Source of the DNA: Cavenderia fasciculata
Lineage: Eukaryota; Evosea; Eumycetozoa; Acytosteliales; Cavenderiaceae
Direction of reading: 5' to 3'
Assembly: GCF_000203815.1 (NCBI RefSeq)
Contig: NW_004457729.1
Span: 1,116,674-1,180,673, forward strand
DNA: 64,000 bases
In this document: in pieces, positions 34,160 to 45,436 of the stretch
Layout of the letters: the number at the start of each line of letters is the position of its first letter
How positions within the stretch are numbered: the first letter of the stretch is position 1
Made by a program: the position numbers and the translations under genes
Notes under the pieces: model-generated
Told to the model about the DNA's origin: nothing
The model's input: the letters and a program-made list of their open reading frames with translations, nothing else
Database searches by the model: none

Positions 34160-35755
34160 ATGTCAACAACCAAAAAAGTTATTGCACGTAGCAAGAATTC
34201 TAAACCAATCGTCAAACCAAATCACCCATTTGTAAGAAAGAGAACGATCAAACCAAAAGTAAAGGCCGATGGTGATCTCTTTACCAATGATTGGGGGCAA
34301 ATCATTGGAATGGTGATTGGATTTACACCTGTAATTGGTGGCCTTGCCAAGACTGGATTCGGGTTTCTTTGGGGTTCCATTTTTTCAAGGATAACAACAA
34401 CTATGTCACTGAACAAAAGTTTGAAGATGAAATGTCTGCACTCTATGAAAAGATAGAAGAACTGATAGAGGAAGAGTTGGAGAAGGCCGAAGTAGACAGA
34501 TGCAGTTTGATGTTTAAGGATTGTCGCAATCGTGGAAACAACTTTAACGATTTGCTCACTCTCTTTACCGACAGACAACAAATGAAACAAGGTTTAAAAA
34601 TTGATAGATCGGCCAAACATCGTGTCGAACCACCAGCCAAATTACAAAACCTCGACGACGACAATCTATTGCAAATGATCCGATCCGAGTTTATGGACTA
34701 TCGTGACTCTCTTGAAGGCGCCATCATCAACATGTCCGATACAAACTATATCAAAATCTTGGGCAATGTTCTGTCCATGACCTTCCTCCTCTACTCGGTT
34801 CTAATGAGAGATGCTTGTCTCCAAGGAAAGGCATGGGGACTCCCTGACAAGTATGTCGACGGTGACGGAGGTTCTGTCAAGAGTTTAAAGCAGATTCTTC
34901 ACGACCAGACCCAATCGTTCCACGATAGTATTGCCAACGGTTCAGCTCAATACAGTGATCAATTGAACCATATCTCTTATTCTTCGCCAATTCATGGTAA
35001 GTATATTAAAAACTCTACCAACTCTAGTTTTTAAAAATTAAACCATTCTTTCTTTTGCTTTTTTTTTTTATAGATTATCCAGATAATGCATACAAATTAT
35101 ATGGAATGATGAATGAACTTGATTTCATTGAATATCCAAATGTAGTGGAGAGAGTTGATAGTACATCATCAATATTTTTAGTACCATATGATGGCACACC
35201 AAAAACCTTTAAACTAAACTTTACGGGAGGAAGTTCATCAAATTCATTCTGTGCAGTTAATCCTCATCATGATACCGTTTCAGGAAATCAAGCTGGTTTA
35301 TTCCTAGATGGATGTAAAATATATTCTAATTAATTTGATACTTTGAAAGTATTCAAAAGATATTAATCCTATTTTTTTTATTTGTTTAATTGATAGATGA
35401 AAAAAAACAACCAGCATACTTTACACTGGTTCCTCAAGGAACCTTTTTTGGTATTGTATCAATCAAACTAGCTACCTATAGCTATTACGACTTTCATATC
35501 ACGATCGATTGCAATTCACCAGGTTTCACAACAACATTTGATTCAAGTGACCAAAACAATGGTTCCATTTTCAGAGCTAGCTATCCTTATTTTCCATATG
35601 CTAGTGATTCTCAAAAAAAGGTTTCACTAGCTTTCACGAGTCCATCTGTCAACTGTAGTTATGCACCATTCCTCAGTTTCTCATTGAACGCAGATGACAT
35701 CCAACTCACTTCCATCGAGGCTACTATTGTGCCAATCCCATCATCCAAGTTGTAG
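34160..35755 (+). pseudogene. Fossil of a delta-endotoxin (Cry) N-domain-like gene
   Basis: The family is judged from the helical N-terminal region: a hydrophobic helix with VIGFTPVIGGLAKTGFGF, amphipathic EELIEEELEKAEV, and LYSVLMRDACLQGKAW, in the order seen in the pore-forming N-domain of Cry-type toxins. A shorter beta-rich part follows after short intron-like gaps. It is shorter than three-domain bacterial toxins. It looks broken, with about one break. Since most of it is still open and similar in codon use to its neighbours, the damage is probably recent. An ancient bacterial origin of the family in amoebae is inference. Confidence 0.6.
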
Positions 35756-35883
35756 ACGAGTCAATATATGACACATCATCTCATCATTGACTCCTGCCTC
35801 TGTGCAATCTATTTAAAGGGATCGAAATCCCTTCTACCAAAAATGAACATTAAAAACATCTATTCTCTGAGATAGACCAATCA

Positions 35884-38818
35884 CTAGTCAACTTTATTTT
35901 TTGCCAATATTAATTGTTTTGAAAGATAAGTCCATTTAAAATAGACAGTTGAACCCATGGTATATCTGATTATTTGTTTTTGGAGGAGATATATTTGTGA
36001 GAAAGCGTGATCGGAAGATTGAGGTTGAGGAGAGTGTGTTGTATCATATCTTGAATGAATAGTGATCATTTCAACATTCTCACATTTCATTGTTAAAAAA
36101 GAGAGATAATTGTCGTTATTATTCCAAGGGTACAATAATGTAAGTCGAGTTACTTGAGGGTTGCATTTGGCTATAAAAGCACCAGAGGGATCGTCAAATG
36201 ATATTTTAACGACCCTAGTTGGAAGAGTAATCGGTTGTCTTTTATCGTTGGAATTAAGGGTAGCAAATCTGAGATGTCTTAGATTGGGAAAGATTGTCAA
36301 CATTGGGAGCTCATCCAATTTGTTGATTGACACTGCCTCTAAAGATTGTGATAATATATTATCATCATTCCATTTTCCAAATGGAAGGGTAATACCTAAA
36401 GTATATAGTTTCTTGAGTGGTAAATCTTTAAGTATTCTAAACAGATCACTTGAAGCCTTGTTTATATCCAATGATGTGAGTGAACCAAGACCAAGCAAAA
36501 AATGAAAATCTGGAACTAAAAGAGGGTTTGGTTGTCTTTGGGCCACCACAATTTTTAAAATCTTTACTTGGGAATACATTTCTTGTGGCAAGATTATCAT
36601 GCTATCGGTTAAAATCGATAGGTGTTGGATTGATTTAGCCATGACACAATATGGGTTGGCATGAATCGATGAGATATTATTATTATTATTTCCTATAAAC
36701 CCAATTTTTGTGAGCAAATGTTGTGACACTAGTACAAATAATTTCTTGCATACCAATGTCAACCCAAATCGAAGTCGATTAATAGTTGCGAGAAGTTCTC
36801 CTTCATTTTTATGCCAAGAGTGTACATGACATGGTGGTTTCTCGATATGTTTCAAACTTGACCATTTAAATGGTCCACCTTGAATCTGATGACAATTACA
36901 CCAATAACTATTCCAAGAGTATTTTACTATTTTTGCAATAATATAAAATGGAAGTGTTGGATTATTTGGTTGTTGTGTTGGTAGAGGAGTATAATATTCA
37001 ATCTCTGGTGTTATATTTGTTTTAATAAATCTTAATTGTCTTTTGTGTAGATCTGATGGTTTAAATGTTGATCCATGATATTCATATCCTTTTCTTTTAA
37101 ATTGGTTGATTTGATTTTCTGTGATTTCATTCTTGTAGGTGATGAGAAGTGTGTTGATACCAAATCGTGTATATTCTATCAATTCCGGACTATCCAAGTC
37201 ATATAGTGGCAATTCGTATTTCAATTTTGATAGGCATATCTTTAAAGTTGTGATGTTTGTCGGAAGTTGAAATTCAGGGTTGTTAAGAGTTACAAGAGTT
37301 GGATAGACGACTAGTGTAGTGACCGATGGAGGCAAGTTGAGAGGAAATGACTCGTGCCAACTTGTTAAATGGAGTGTATGCAAGTTTGTCATTTCATCAA
37401 GTCGTTTATGAATATTGGTGATTTGGATGGTACTTGGATTAAAGTTGGTTGGAAGAGTAGGGTTGATAGTGTTGGTTGGTGGGAGTAATAGTTTGACCAC
37501 CGCACCTACAGGCAGATGATTGATATACCCTCTGGTTTCTGTGTCATCCTTTTGGTACGCCATATTGAGCGATGTACAAGATTTCAGTACCTCTAATAGA
37601 GGAACCATATGAAAATTGCCTTCTATGAGTGTCAACGATTTGATACCTTTAAAATATCTGATATAATAGTTTCCGTGTCTCTGAGGTAAACAGAATCTAT
37701 CAAGTTTGAGCTTCTCGAGTGTATCAAACATTGAATGACTAACATGTTCTACACAAGCGTCAATACCTACAATCCCATTTCGAAGAGTAAGTGATTTTGG
37801 TTTCTTGAATGGACAATATGGATTGTTGATATGATGCCAGATTTCGGAACTACTTGAACGACTAGTATACATGAATGGACATTTCAACTTTGTAAAGTAA
37901 TTGTATGAAATGAATTGATTGATTCTCTTTGATACGAGGAGTAGTTGGTATCTCCAAAGGTTTTGATTACAAACATATTTCTTGAGTGGATTATCAATGG
38001 CGATGGATGGTATTATGTTGTTGGCATAGTGGAATGTATGCATTGGACATTGTGATCTAGCTTGTTTGTGTACAAATGACAGTTCTACTTCCCATTCATA
38101 GAAATGACCTTTACCAATATTTATAATTTCCTTTCTCTTTTTAAGCAAGTAATCACTATAATAGCAAGTACAAACTGATGAATCGTACCATACTTGATCG
38201 AGTATCTTGCAAATGATCGACCAAGGTAGAGTATAGTCAAATGTATATTTACTATAATTGACCAATGGATTGCTGACAAACATCTGTTGTTTGAGTGCTC
38301 TCACATCAGTTTGTCTCTTGATGATACCCTGTACTATTTCATCTTTTTTGCCATTAGTTACACTATATATATTCATCTCTTCACATATCTTTTTCAAGTC
38401 TTTTACAACATTCCTTGTTAATTGTTCAACTGTATCAATTGTTTGAAATTCTATATTTGATTTAACTTTTTAGAGTTTATTAGTCAAACATAATAAAAAT
38501 AATAATAATAATAATAATAATAATAGTCAACACATACATTCTTCTTGGTATACTCCTCTATATCCCACTGACTTGTTGTTGGTGTTCATATTGATACTAC
38601 TTTGATTGATTGGTTGGTGGTGCTGGTTGTGGTTGAGGTTGTGATCTAGTAGTTGTTGTAGTTGTAGAGACTGGTGTATACTGATCATCATCTTCAATTA
38701 CTATATAATCATGACCTTCCTTTTCTTCTTGTTCTTCTACTACTTCTATATCATCAGTAATATTATCTGTATCTGTTTGTTTGTTTAGAAATTGAAAGGT
38801 ATTTCTTCTTTGTCTCAT
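35884..38818 (-). CDS. Two-module F-box-like CxC/CxxH protein with SAP-like N-terminus, copy B
   Basis: The main exon is 38465-35884 (about 859 residues). It opens with a SAP-like helix pair (VVKDLKKICEEM...KKDEIVQGIIKRQ). Module 1 follows (LPWSIICKILDQVW, CTC, CPMH, LLLVSKRINQFIS), then a leucine-rich region. Module 2 has LPFYIIAKIVKYSW, CNC, CHVH and LTLVCKKLFVLVS, and the tail is IIRYTMGSTVYFKW. A 5' exon (38818-38538; MRQRRNTFQFLNKQ... acidic, Thr/Gln rich) is homologous to that of copy C, but its frame does not run cleanly into the main exon. The start or splicing is therefore uncertain. Copy C is its closest relative in the window. Confidence 0.72.
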
Positions 38819-38872
38819 TTCAACCTATTAATGGATGGAGACTCTTTTATTAATTTATTTCTTTTTCCAATA

Positions 38873-41800
38873 TTATTTTTGTTTTGGTAAATAAATCCAT
38901 TTAAAAAATAAAATTGGAGCTTCTTGATTTAGATGATCAAAGAATGCATATCTAATGATTTGTTTAGAGAGTAGAAATGTTTGTGGGGCATTAACATTAT
39001 GTTCTTTGAGTGTTTGGGGAAGAGGTTGAGGTGATTCTGTATAATATCTTGAATGAACTTTGAGTGGACTTTGGTGATCTTTTTGACATTGTTACTGTGG
39101 ATCGTCAAAAGATGATGGTAATCGTTATTTGCATAAGGGTGTAACATGGTAAGTCGAGTTATTTGAGGGTTGTATTTGACAACATAAGCACCAAGTTCAG
39201 AATCTTCAAATGATATTTTGGTGATTCTAGTTGGAAGTGTAACTGGTTCTTCATCAAGGCCAATCTCGAATGGCTCATTTAAATCAAATCTGAGGTGTCT
39301 TAGATTTGGAAATATACCCAAACACGAGAGTTGATCCAAATGGTTGATTGACATTGCCTCTAAAGATTGTGATAATATGTTATCTTTGGTCCATTCATCC
39401 AATGGAAAGAGGTAGATACCTCTGGCATAAAGTTTCTTGAGTGGTAGGTCTAGGATTACATTATTTAGGTCACGTGAAATCCAATCTACCTCTAATGATC
39501 TGAGTGAACCACCGAGACTAGACAAATAACGACTGTCTGGAATAGGAAGGAGTGTTTCTTCGTCTTCTTCTTGGCGTCCTGGATTATGTATCACTTGTAA
39601 GGTCTTTAATTGTGAGTACATTTCATGTTGCAAGAATGAAATGTCTTCAGTTGAAACCAAAAGCGATTGGATTGATTTGGCCATGACACAATATTGGTTG
39701 TCGTAAATGAGTTGGAGAGCTGGTCCACCATCAACAAACCCAGTTCTTGTGATTAGACATTGTGATACGAGTGCAAATAATTGTTTGCATACCAAAGTCA
39801 ACCCAAATCGAAGTCGATTAATAGTTGTAAGGAGATCTTTTTCTTTTTTGTGCCAAGAGTGTACTGGACACATTATCTTTGTCTTTGTCTCTACCTCTGT
39901 TTGACAATTACACCAATAACTATTCCAAGAGTATTTTACTATTTTTTCAATAATATAAAATGGAAGTGTTGGATTATTTGGTTGTTGGTGTGTTGATGGA
40001 TGATAATATTCAATCTCTGGTGTTATGTTTGTTGATTTAATAAATCTTAATTGTCTTTTATGAGGATCCGATGGTTTAAATGTTGATCCATGATATTCAT
40101 ATCCCTTTCTTTTAAATTGGTTGATTTGATTTTCTGTGATTTCATTCTGATATGTGATGAGAAGCGTGTTGATACCAAATCGTGTATACTCTATCAATTC
40201 AGGACCATCCAAGTGATATTCTTTCCTTTCTCTACTTAAAAAATCTATGAGCTTTACTGACTGGTATAACCTTATCTTTAGAGTTGTGATACTTGCTGGT
40301 AGATGATAATGTTGATTCAATATGTTGGTAAGAGGGGGATGAAGGGCGGGATAGATGACTAGCGTAGTGACCGATGGTGGTAGGTTGAAAAAAAATGAGT
40401 TGTGCCAGCTTGACAAATGGAATGTATGCAAGTTTGTCATTTCATTCAATCGATCATATATATTGGTGATTTGCATGGTACTTGTATTAAAATTATCTGG
40501 CAGTAGTCGGTCATTGAGAGTTTTAGCTGGAGGAACTAAAAGCTTGAATACACCCTGTCGAGGTAGGCACCGTACAAAACGTTCGATGAAAAGATCCTCG
40601 TGATACACCATATTGAGCGATGTACAATTCCTGAGTGTCTTTTCAAGATGATCAAAATGATATCGGTGGCATGCAACGAGCGTGAGGGATTTAATACTTT
40701 TAAAGTCACTTGTAAAGTAGTTTGGAGTTTCGGTACGTAATAGAATCGATCTAGTTTGAGCTTTTCAAGTGAATCAAACATCGAGTGACTGACCAAACCA
40801 GCACAATAGGAAACATGCCTGAATGGGTGTCTAAGAGTAAGTGACTTTGGTTTCTTGAATGGACAATATGGGTTTTTGATATGTTGCCAGATTTTGGCAG
40901 TTTGCGAATTGGCACATGTCATATAATTACACCAATCACCTAATTCCTTGGATGGGCATTTCAACTTTGTAAAATAATTGTATGAAATGAATTGATTGAT
41001 TCTCTTTGATACGAGGAGTAGTTGGTATCTCCATAGATTTTGATTACTCTTGGGTGGGTTGTTGATGTCGATGGCGATGGATGGTATTATGTTGTTGGCA
41101 TAGTGAAAGGTATGCATTGGACACTGTGATCTAGCTTGTTTGTGTACATTTAATAGTTCTACTTCCCATTCGTTAACATGACCCAAAAGAGTACTTTCCT
41201 TTCTCTTTTTAAGCAAGTAATCACTATAGTAACAAGTACAAACTGATGAATCGTACCATACTTGATCGAGTATCTTGCAAATGATCGACCACGGTAGAGT
41301 ATAGTCAAATGTATATTTACTATAATTGACCAATGGATTGCTGACAAACATCTGTTGTTTGAGTGCTCTGAGATTATTTTGTTTCTTGATGATAGCTTGA
41401 ACCATTTCATCTTTTTTGGTTAAACGAAATATAAACATCTCTTCACATATCTTTTTCAAGTCTTTTACAACATTCAATCTTTTTTAATTGTTCTTCTGTA
41501 TACGTCAATTGAAATTCTATTGTTGGTTTAACTATTGATATATAAAGTTTATTAGTCAAAAATAATTATAATAATAATCATCAATCATAATAACTACATA
41601 CATTCTTCTTGATATACTCCTCTATATACTCCTCTATATCCCACTGACTTTTTGTTGTTGGTCATACTGTTATATTTGATTTGTGGTGGTTGAGTAGTAG
41701 CTGTAGTAATACTAGTAGTAGAGATTGGTATATACTGATCATCATCGTCTTCGTCCTCATCATCCTCAACTACGATAAAGTCTCGTTGTTTGTGAATAAT

Positions 41801-41923
41801 ATTATTTTCATGATTGTAGTTATCTTCTTCTTCCCTCTCCTCTATTACATCAGTTGTTGTTGTTGTTGTTGTTGTAGTTGTTTGTTTATTTAGAAACTGG
41901 AAGGTATTTCTTCTTTGTTTCAT
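38873..41923 (-). pseudogene. Decayed tandem copy (C) of the SAP/F-box-like two-module gene
   Basis: The 5' exon 41923-41602 (MKQRRNTFQFLNKQ... to GVYQEE) and main exon from 41531 align with copy B throughout. About three frame changes interrupt it: in the A-run just before NVVKDLKK (near 41480), near 40745 after LEKLKLDRF, and near 39050 where a ~13-nt insertion shifts the tail. Past each, B-like sequence continues, ending FFKWIYLPKQK at 38873. All module signatures are still present (CTC, CPMH, CNC, CPVH). This looks like recent pseudogenisation, unless homopolymer errors explain the first two changes. Confidence 0.75.
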
Positions 41924-42060
41924 CGCAATAGAAAGATACCATCTGAACAACTAAACTGTAATACTAAAACCGAAAGCTCGTTCACTTCAAAGTGTTTGTT
42001 TGCCTTGAAAAATTAATTATTATTATTTATGTATTTATTTCTTTCCCATTATTATTATTA

Positions 42061-42180
42061 TTATTTTGGAATATAAATCCATTTAAAATAGACTATTGGA
42101 ATCATATCTCTATCCAAACAATCAAATAATGTATATCTGATAATTTGTTTATCGAGTTGAAATGTTTGTTGGCGGAGCTC
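42061..42180 (-). pseudogene. 3'-terminal remnant of a further family copy (D)
   Basis: The reverse strand reads QQTFQLDKQIIRYTLFDC... then MIPIVYFKWIYIPK and a stop. This matches the last ~37 codons of copies B and C (KQIIRYxx...VYFKWxYLxKQ). Homology stops abruptly at ~42180, so the rest of the copy was deleted or replaced. It lies directly upstream of copy C in the same orientation, as expected of a tandem array. Confidence 0.8.
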
Positions 42181-42440
42181 TTCAAAAAAAAAAATCTCTC
42201 TGATTAAAATTTGCGTGCTTGTTCTTGTTCACAAGTCGGAACACAAAAGATGACTGAACGATTTTATCTACACATAGTTTTAGAACAAGTTATCTATGAC
42301 TGAACGATGAAAGAGAGGTGACAATAAGCTATAAAAGAGAGAGAGAGGAGAGTTTTAATCATAATTTAATCTACTACTATCAACAATATAATAACTCTCT
42401 CCTCCTCCTCCTCCTCTCTCTCTTCTCTGTTATCTCTGCC

Positions 42441-42743
42441 ATGCTCAAAAAAGTTGTATCTGTTGGAAAGCTCTCTGTGCTCCCAAGTAGTCCTCTTTGC
42501 TTTCACCACCGTGGTGGTGCTGTCCTAAAACAAAGTTCTTCTTCACCGGTCTCTCAGTCTATAGCCGTATCTCTGCCAAAGTTAAAGTTATACCAACAGT
42601 CCTTTGCCTCTGCTGCTGCTGTATCGTCATCATCGTTGTTTCAATCAACCATATATCAAAAAGTGAATGAAATGTCTGCCGCTGTCAGTCCTCAAACTCA
42701 CGTGTTGAAAAGATTCTATTGCTCCCAAAACGTAGTACAATGA
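42441..42743 (+). CDS. Presequence-like ORF immediately 5' of the next gene
   Basis: The ORF starts MLKKVVSVGKLSVLPSS and encodes 100 residues rich in Ser, Ala, Lys and Arg, ending LKRFYCSQNVV. This looks like a mitochondrial targeting peptide. Its stop overlaps the next ATG as ATGA (42740-42743). Either it is a translated upstream ORF, or it is the true N-terminus of the following gene separated by a one-base frame change. Confidence 0.45.
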   Translation: MLKKVVSVGKLSVLPSSPLCFHHRGGAVLKQSSSSPVSQSIAVSLPKLKLYQQSFASAAAVSSSSLFQSTIYQKVNEMSAAVSPQTHVLKRFYCSQNVVQ

Positions 42744-43858
42744 TTCCAAGCTCTGAAGATGTATCCAGTGGTAGTCCACACCAACAACAACAACAACAAG
42801 AAGAAGAAAAGCCTGATTTAAACGAGTACTCTAAAGATGTATGGTTCTATTCAATATTATTATTGATATCATAATCATAACCCATCCCATGTAAACTAAC
42901 TATAGTATTAATACTTGTTCTTTTTTTATATGTTATAGGATCCTGACTTTATAATCAAAAAACTATGGATTGATGATGTAAGAAATGTTAAATTTGATTT
43001 AAAAGTATTCTTGACGGGCACACCTTTAAAGAGTTTGGTATCGAGAATTCAAAATATTCTTCCCAAAGAAGTATCAATTGAAAGTCTTACCATGATGCCA
43101 TTAAGTAGAGGTGCTTATATTACCTTGAAATATCACAAGAGTCTGACATTTAAAGATGTAATGATGTGTATTATTGGCAATGCTTACTTGTACAACCTTC
43201 GGTTCTATTGTTCTGTGGTAAGTGGGGCGATGGAAACTAGCCATTACAAAATCAACACCTCCAAAACTCTGTTTGTCAAATGTGTAGGTTCTGCCCATGA
43301 TGGAGATATACACAATTTACTCGGTACATGTGGTATTATAAAGAAAATGAAAAGAATAGATATTCCATCTTTTGGTAAGTAAAACTAAAATAAAAAAAAG
43401 AATGATGGAAATATTCTTTGATCACTACGATATTGATATTAATATCAATATTGTTTTTATAGGTAAATTCAAGCTTGGTACATATTTTCTTGTAACCTTT
43501 AAAGACCATCAACAAGCAATAAGGGCACTGAAATGTATGGATAAATCTGACTTTGGAGACTGTTATTTGTTTGTTAAACAATATGAAAGTGTAAGTAGTG
43601 TACTTACTTTTTTGGAGAGAAAAGTAAACAAAAAGAAAAAAGAAATTAAATTAACCCTCTTTCTCTTTCTCTTTTTCCTTTTCTTTTTCTATATATATAT
43701 AGTTGTTAGAAATAATGGTTCTTATTTCACTTTTGGTGTTAATCATTTTAATTCGGACTAATCAATTCATCCGACAAGTTTTTGGTGATGAATACTTGAA
43801 ATCAATTGGAATTGATGATTCAAAACTACAAAAGGTTTCAAAACTCTTTGGAATTTAA
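42740..43858 (+). CDS. Unrecognised four-exon protein, possible RRM-like folds
   Basis: Exons 42740-42838, 42939-43374, 43463-43590 and 43703-43858 join in phase to 272 residues. A Gln/Glu-rich start (PHQQQQQQEEEKPD) precedes two alpha/beta stretches: ILPKEVSIESLTMMPLSRGAY-type, and KLGTYFLVTFKDHQQAIRAL, which looks like the last half of an RRM. Exon 4 has a hydrophobic segment (LLEIMVLISLLVLIILI) and a short tail. If the upstream presequence-like ORF belongs to it, the product is mitochondrial. I cannot assign a family. Confidence 0.6.
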
Positions 43859-43931
43859 ATAATAATAATAAACTATAATAATAACTAAATATATGATTAT
43901 TATTATTATTATAATTATATATAATCTTTTT

Positions 43932-45194
43932 TTAATTGTTATTTCCTTTTTGATAAATCAATTTAGTAGTTTCTCTTTGACGTTCTTCTTTAAAGATTGA
44001 ATATTTTAATTGTTTCCCAATGAATTTGAAATTGGTTGAAGTGGCTTGTTGGGCAATTGAGTTTTGATCCGATACAATGGTGATGGTGGTAATGTGGTCT
44101 TGATCTTGGTGCATGTAAAACAGGTCATTTGGGTCAGACTCTGCAAACAAGCTATACTCTTCAACCAATAGCTTTAAAGAGCTGACTTGTTTGTTGGTTT
44201 GAGCAATAACCGATACTTTACAATCACTAAAAGATATTTTCCGAATGCCAATTGGTAGAATGGTCTGTCTAGCACATTCAGCCAGATCATTTCCAATTTC
44301 ATTACATATCATTCGTAAATGTCTCATTCGAGGGAACCAACTTCCAATCTTTGAAATATGTTGAGTGCTTTGTACTGATATTGATTCTAGTGATTGGTAG
44401 AGTGGTTGGTTTGGTGGAGATGACTCTACTGCTACTGTATCAAATGGAAAATCACCAAGATGATAATCAAAATAAAGTTTGCGTAGTGATAGTGTTGGCA
44501 ATACTTTAACGATTTCCTTGTGTCCATGTGACAAATCACAACTAGATAAATCTAGTGATGTCAATGATGTCGTGAGAAAGGAGAGTGTTGGAAATACTGT
44601 ATAATCAATATAGGTATCAACCATTGCACTCTCTTTTATCACTAGTTTCTTTATATTTGAAAATGGTGTGATATCGATTGCATCTATTTTAGCCACTCCA
44701 ATAAATGATACCAATGTCTTAATATTTCCATTTGACAATAGATTGTATTGTTGTTGTTGTTGTTGTTGTTGACCCCCGCCATTGTCTAGATGATTAGAGA
44801 TATCCTCCAACTCTCTAACCTCTGTACTGATTACTTTAAATGTTTGAGTATCGTATTCGGGTTCAATCGACAGTCCAAACGTCTTGAACAACCTTTTGAC
44901 AACTCCAAAGATACGTTTAGACACCAATGACAACATCAATCTACGACGATTAATCTCCAACATGACAGGACTATAGTCCTTTGCTATATCATATTCTATA
45001 GAGATCTTGCAATCTCTGTGTAATATACATTGTCTCTTTGTTTGCTCGATTGCATTGACCACTTGTTCTCTCTTGACCCTTCCATAGTTGAAATCATCAA
45101 CAATGCTAGACTCTACCCAACACGTACATATATAACTATTCCACGATAAATTGATAATATAATCAATTATGTGATGTGGTAACAATGAATTCAT
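43932..45194 (-). CDS. Single-module F-box-like CxC/CxxH leucine-rich protein (copy E)
   Basis: A single exon encodes 420 residues with one module only: LPHHIIDYIINLSW, Cys23 and Cys25 (CTC), Cys56 and His59 (CILH), then LMLSLVSKRIFGVVK. A leucine-rich half follows (SLDLSSCDLSHG, LSLRKLYFDYHL, MRHLRMIC) with an interrupting poly-Gln run. It is the simplest member of the family and shows that the module is a unit that can occur alone. By analogy with F-box/LRR proteins it might be a ubiquitin-ligase adaptor; this is inference. Confidence 0.8.
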   Translation of the reverse strand: MNSLLPHHIIDYIINLSWNSYICTCWVESSIVDDFNYGRVKREQVVNAIEQTKRQCILHRDCKISIEYDIAKDYSPVMLEINRRRLMLSLVSKRIFGVVKRLFKTFGLSIEPEYDTQTFKVISTEVRELEDISNHLDNGGGQQQQQQQQYNLLSNGNIKTLVSFIGVAKIDAIDITPFSNIKKLVIKESAMVDTYIDYTVFPTLSFLTTSLTSLDLSSCDLSHGHKEIVKVLPTLSLRKLYFDYHLGDFPFDTVAVESSPPNQPLYQSLESISVQSTQHISKIGSWFPRMRHLRMICNEIGNDLAECARQTILPIGIRKISFSDCKVSVIAQTNKQVSSLKLLVEEYSLFAESDPNDLFYMHQDQDHITTITIVSDQNSIAQQATSTNFKFIGKQLKYSIFKEERQRETTKLIYQKGNNN

Positions 45195-45436
45195 TCTAGA
45201 TAGATAGAAGTACTAACTACTATTAAAACGTAAATAATGAGTGAAATTTTGATGATCAAACAAAAAAAGTCATCATCAGATTCTGATCAAGTTCTTAAAC
45301 GAGAATCAAACAAACATATAGATCAATAGTTATTCTGAATTCTTACTATTCAGCTGAAAGAGAGAGTGTAGTTTGTATAGTATAGTATAGAGGAGTAGTG
45401 ATAGTAGTAGTTATATATATAAATCTAAAAGAAAGA

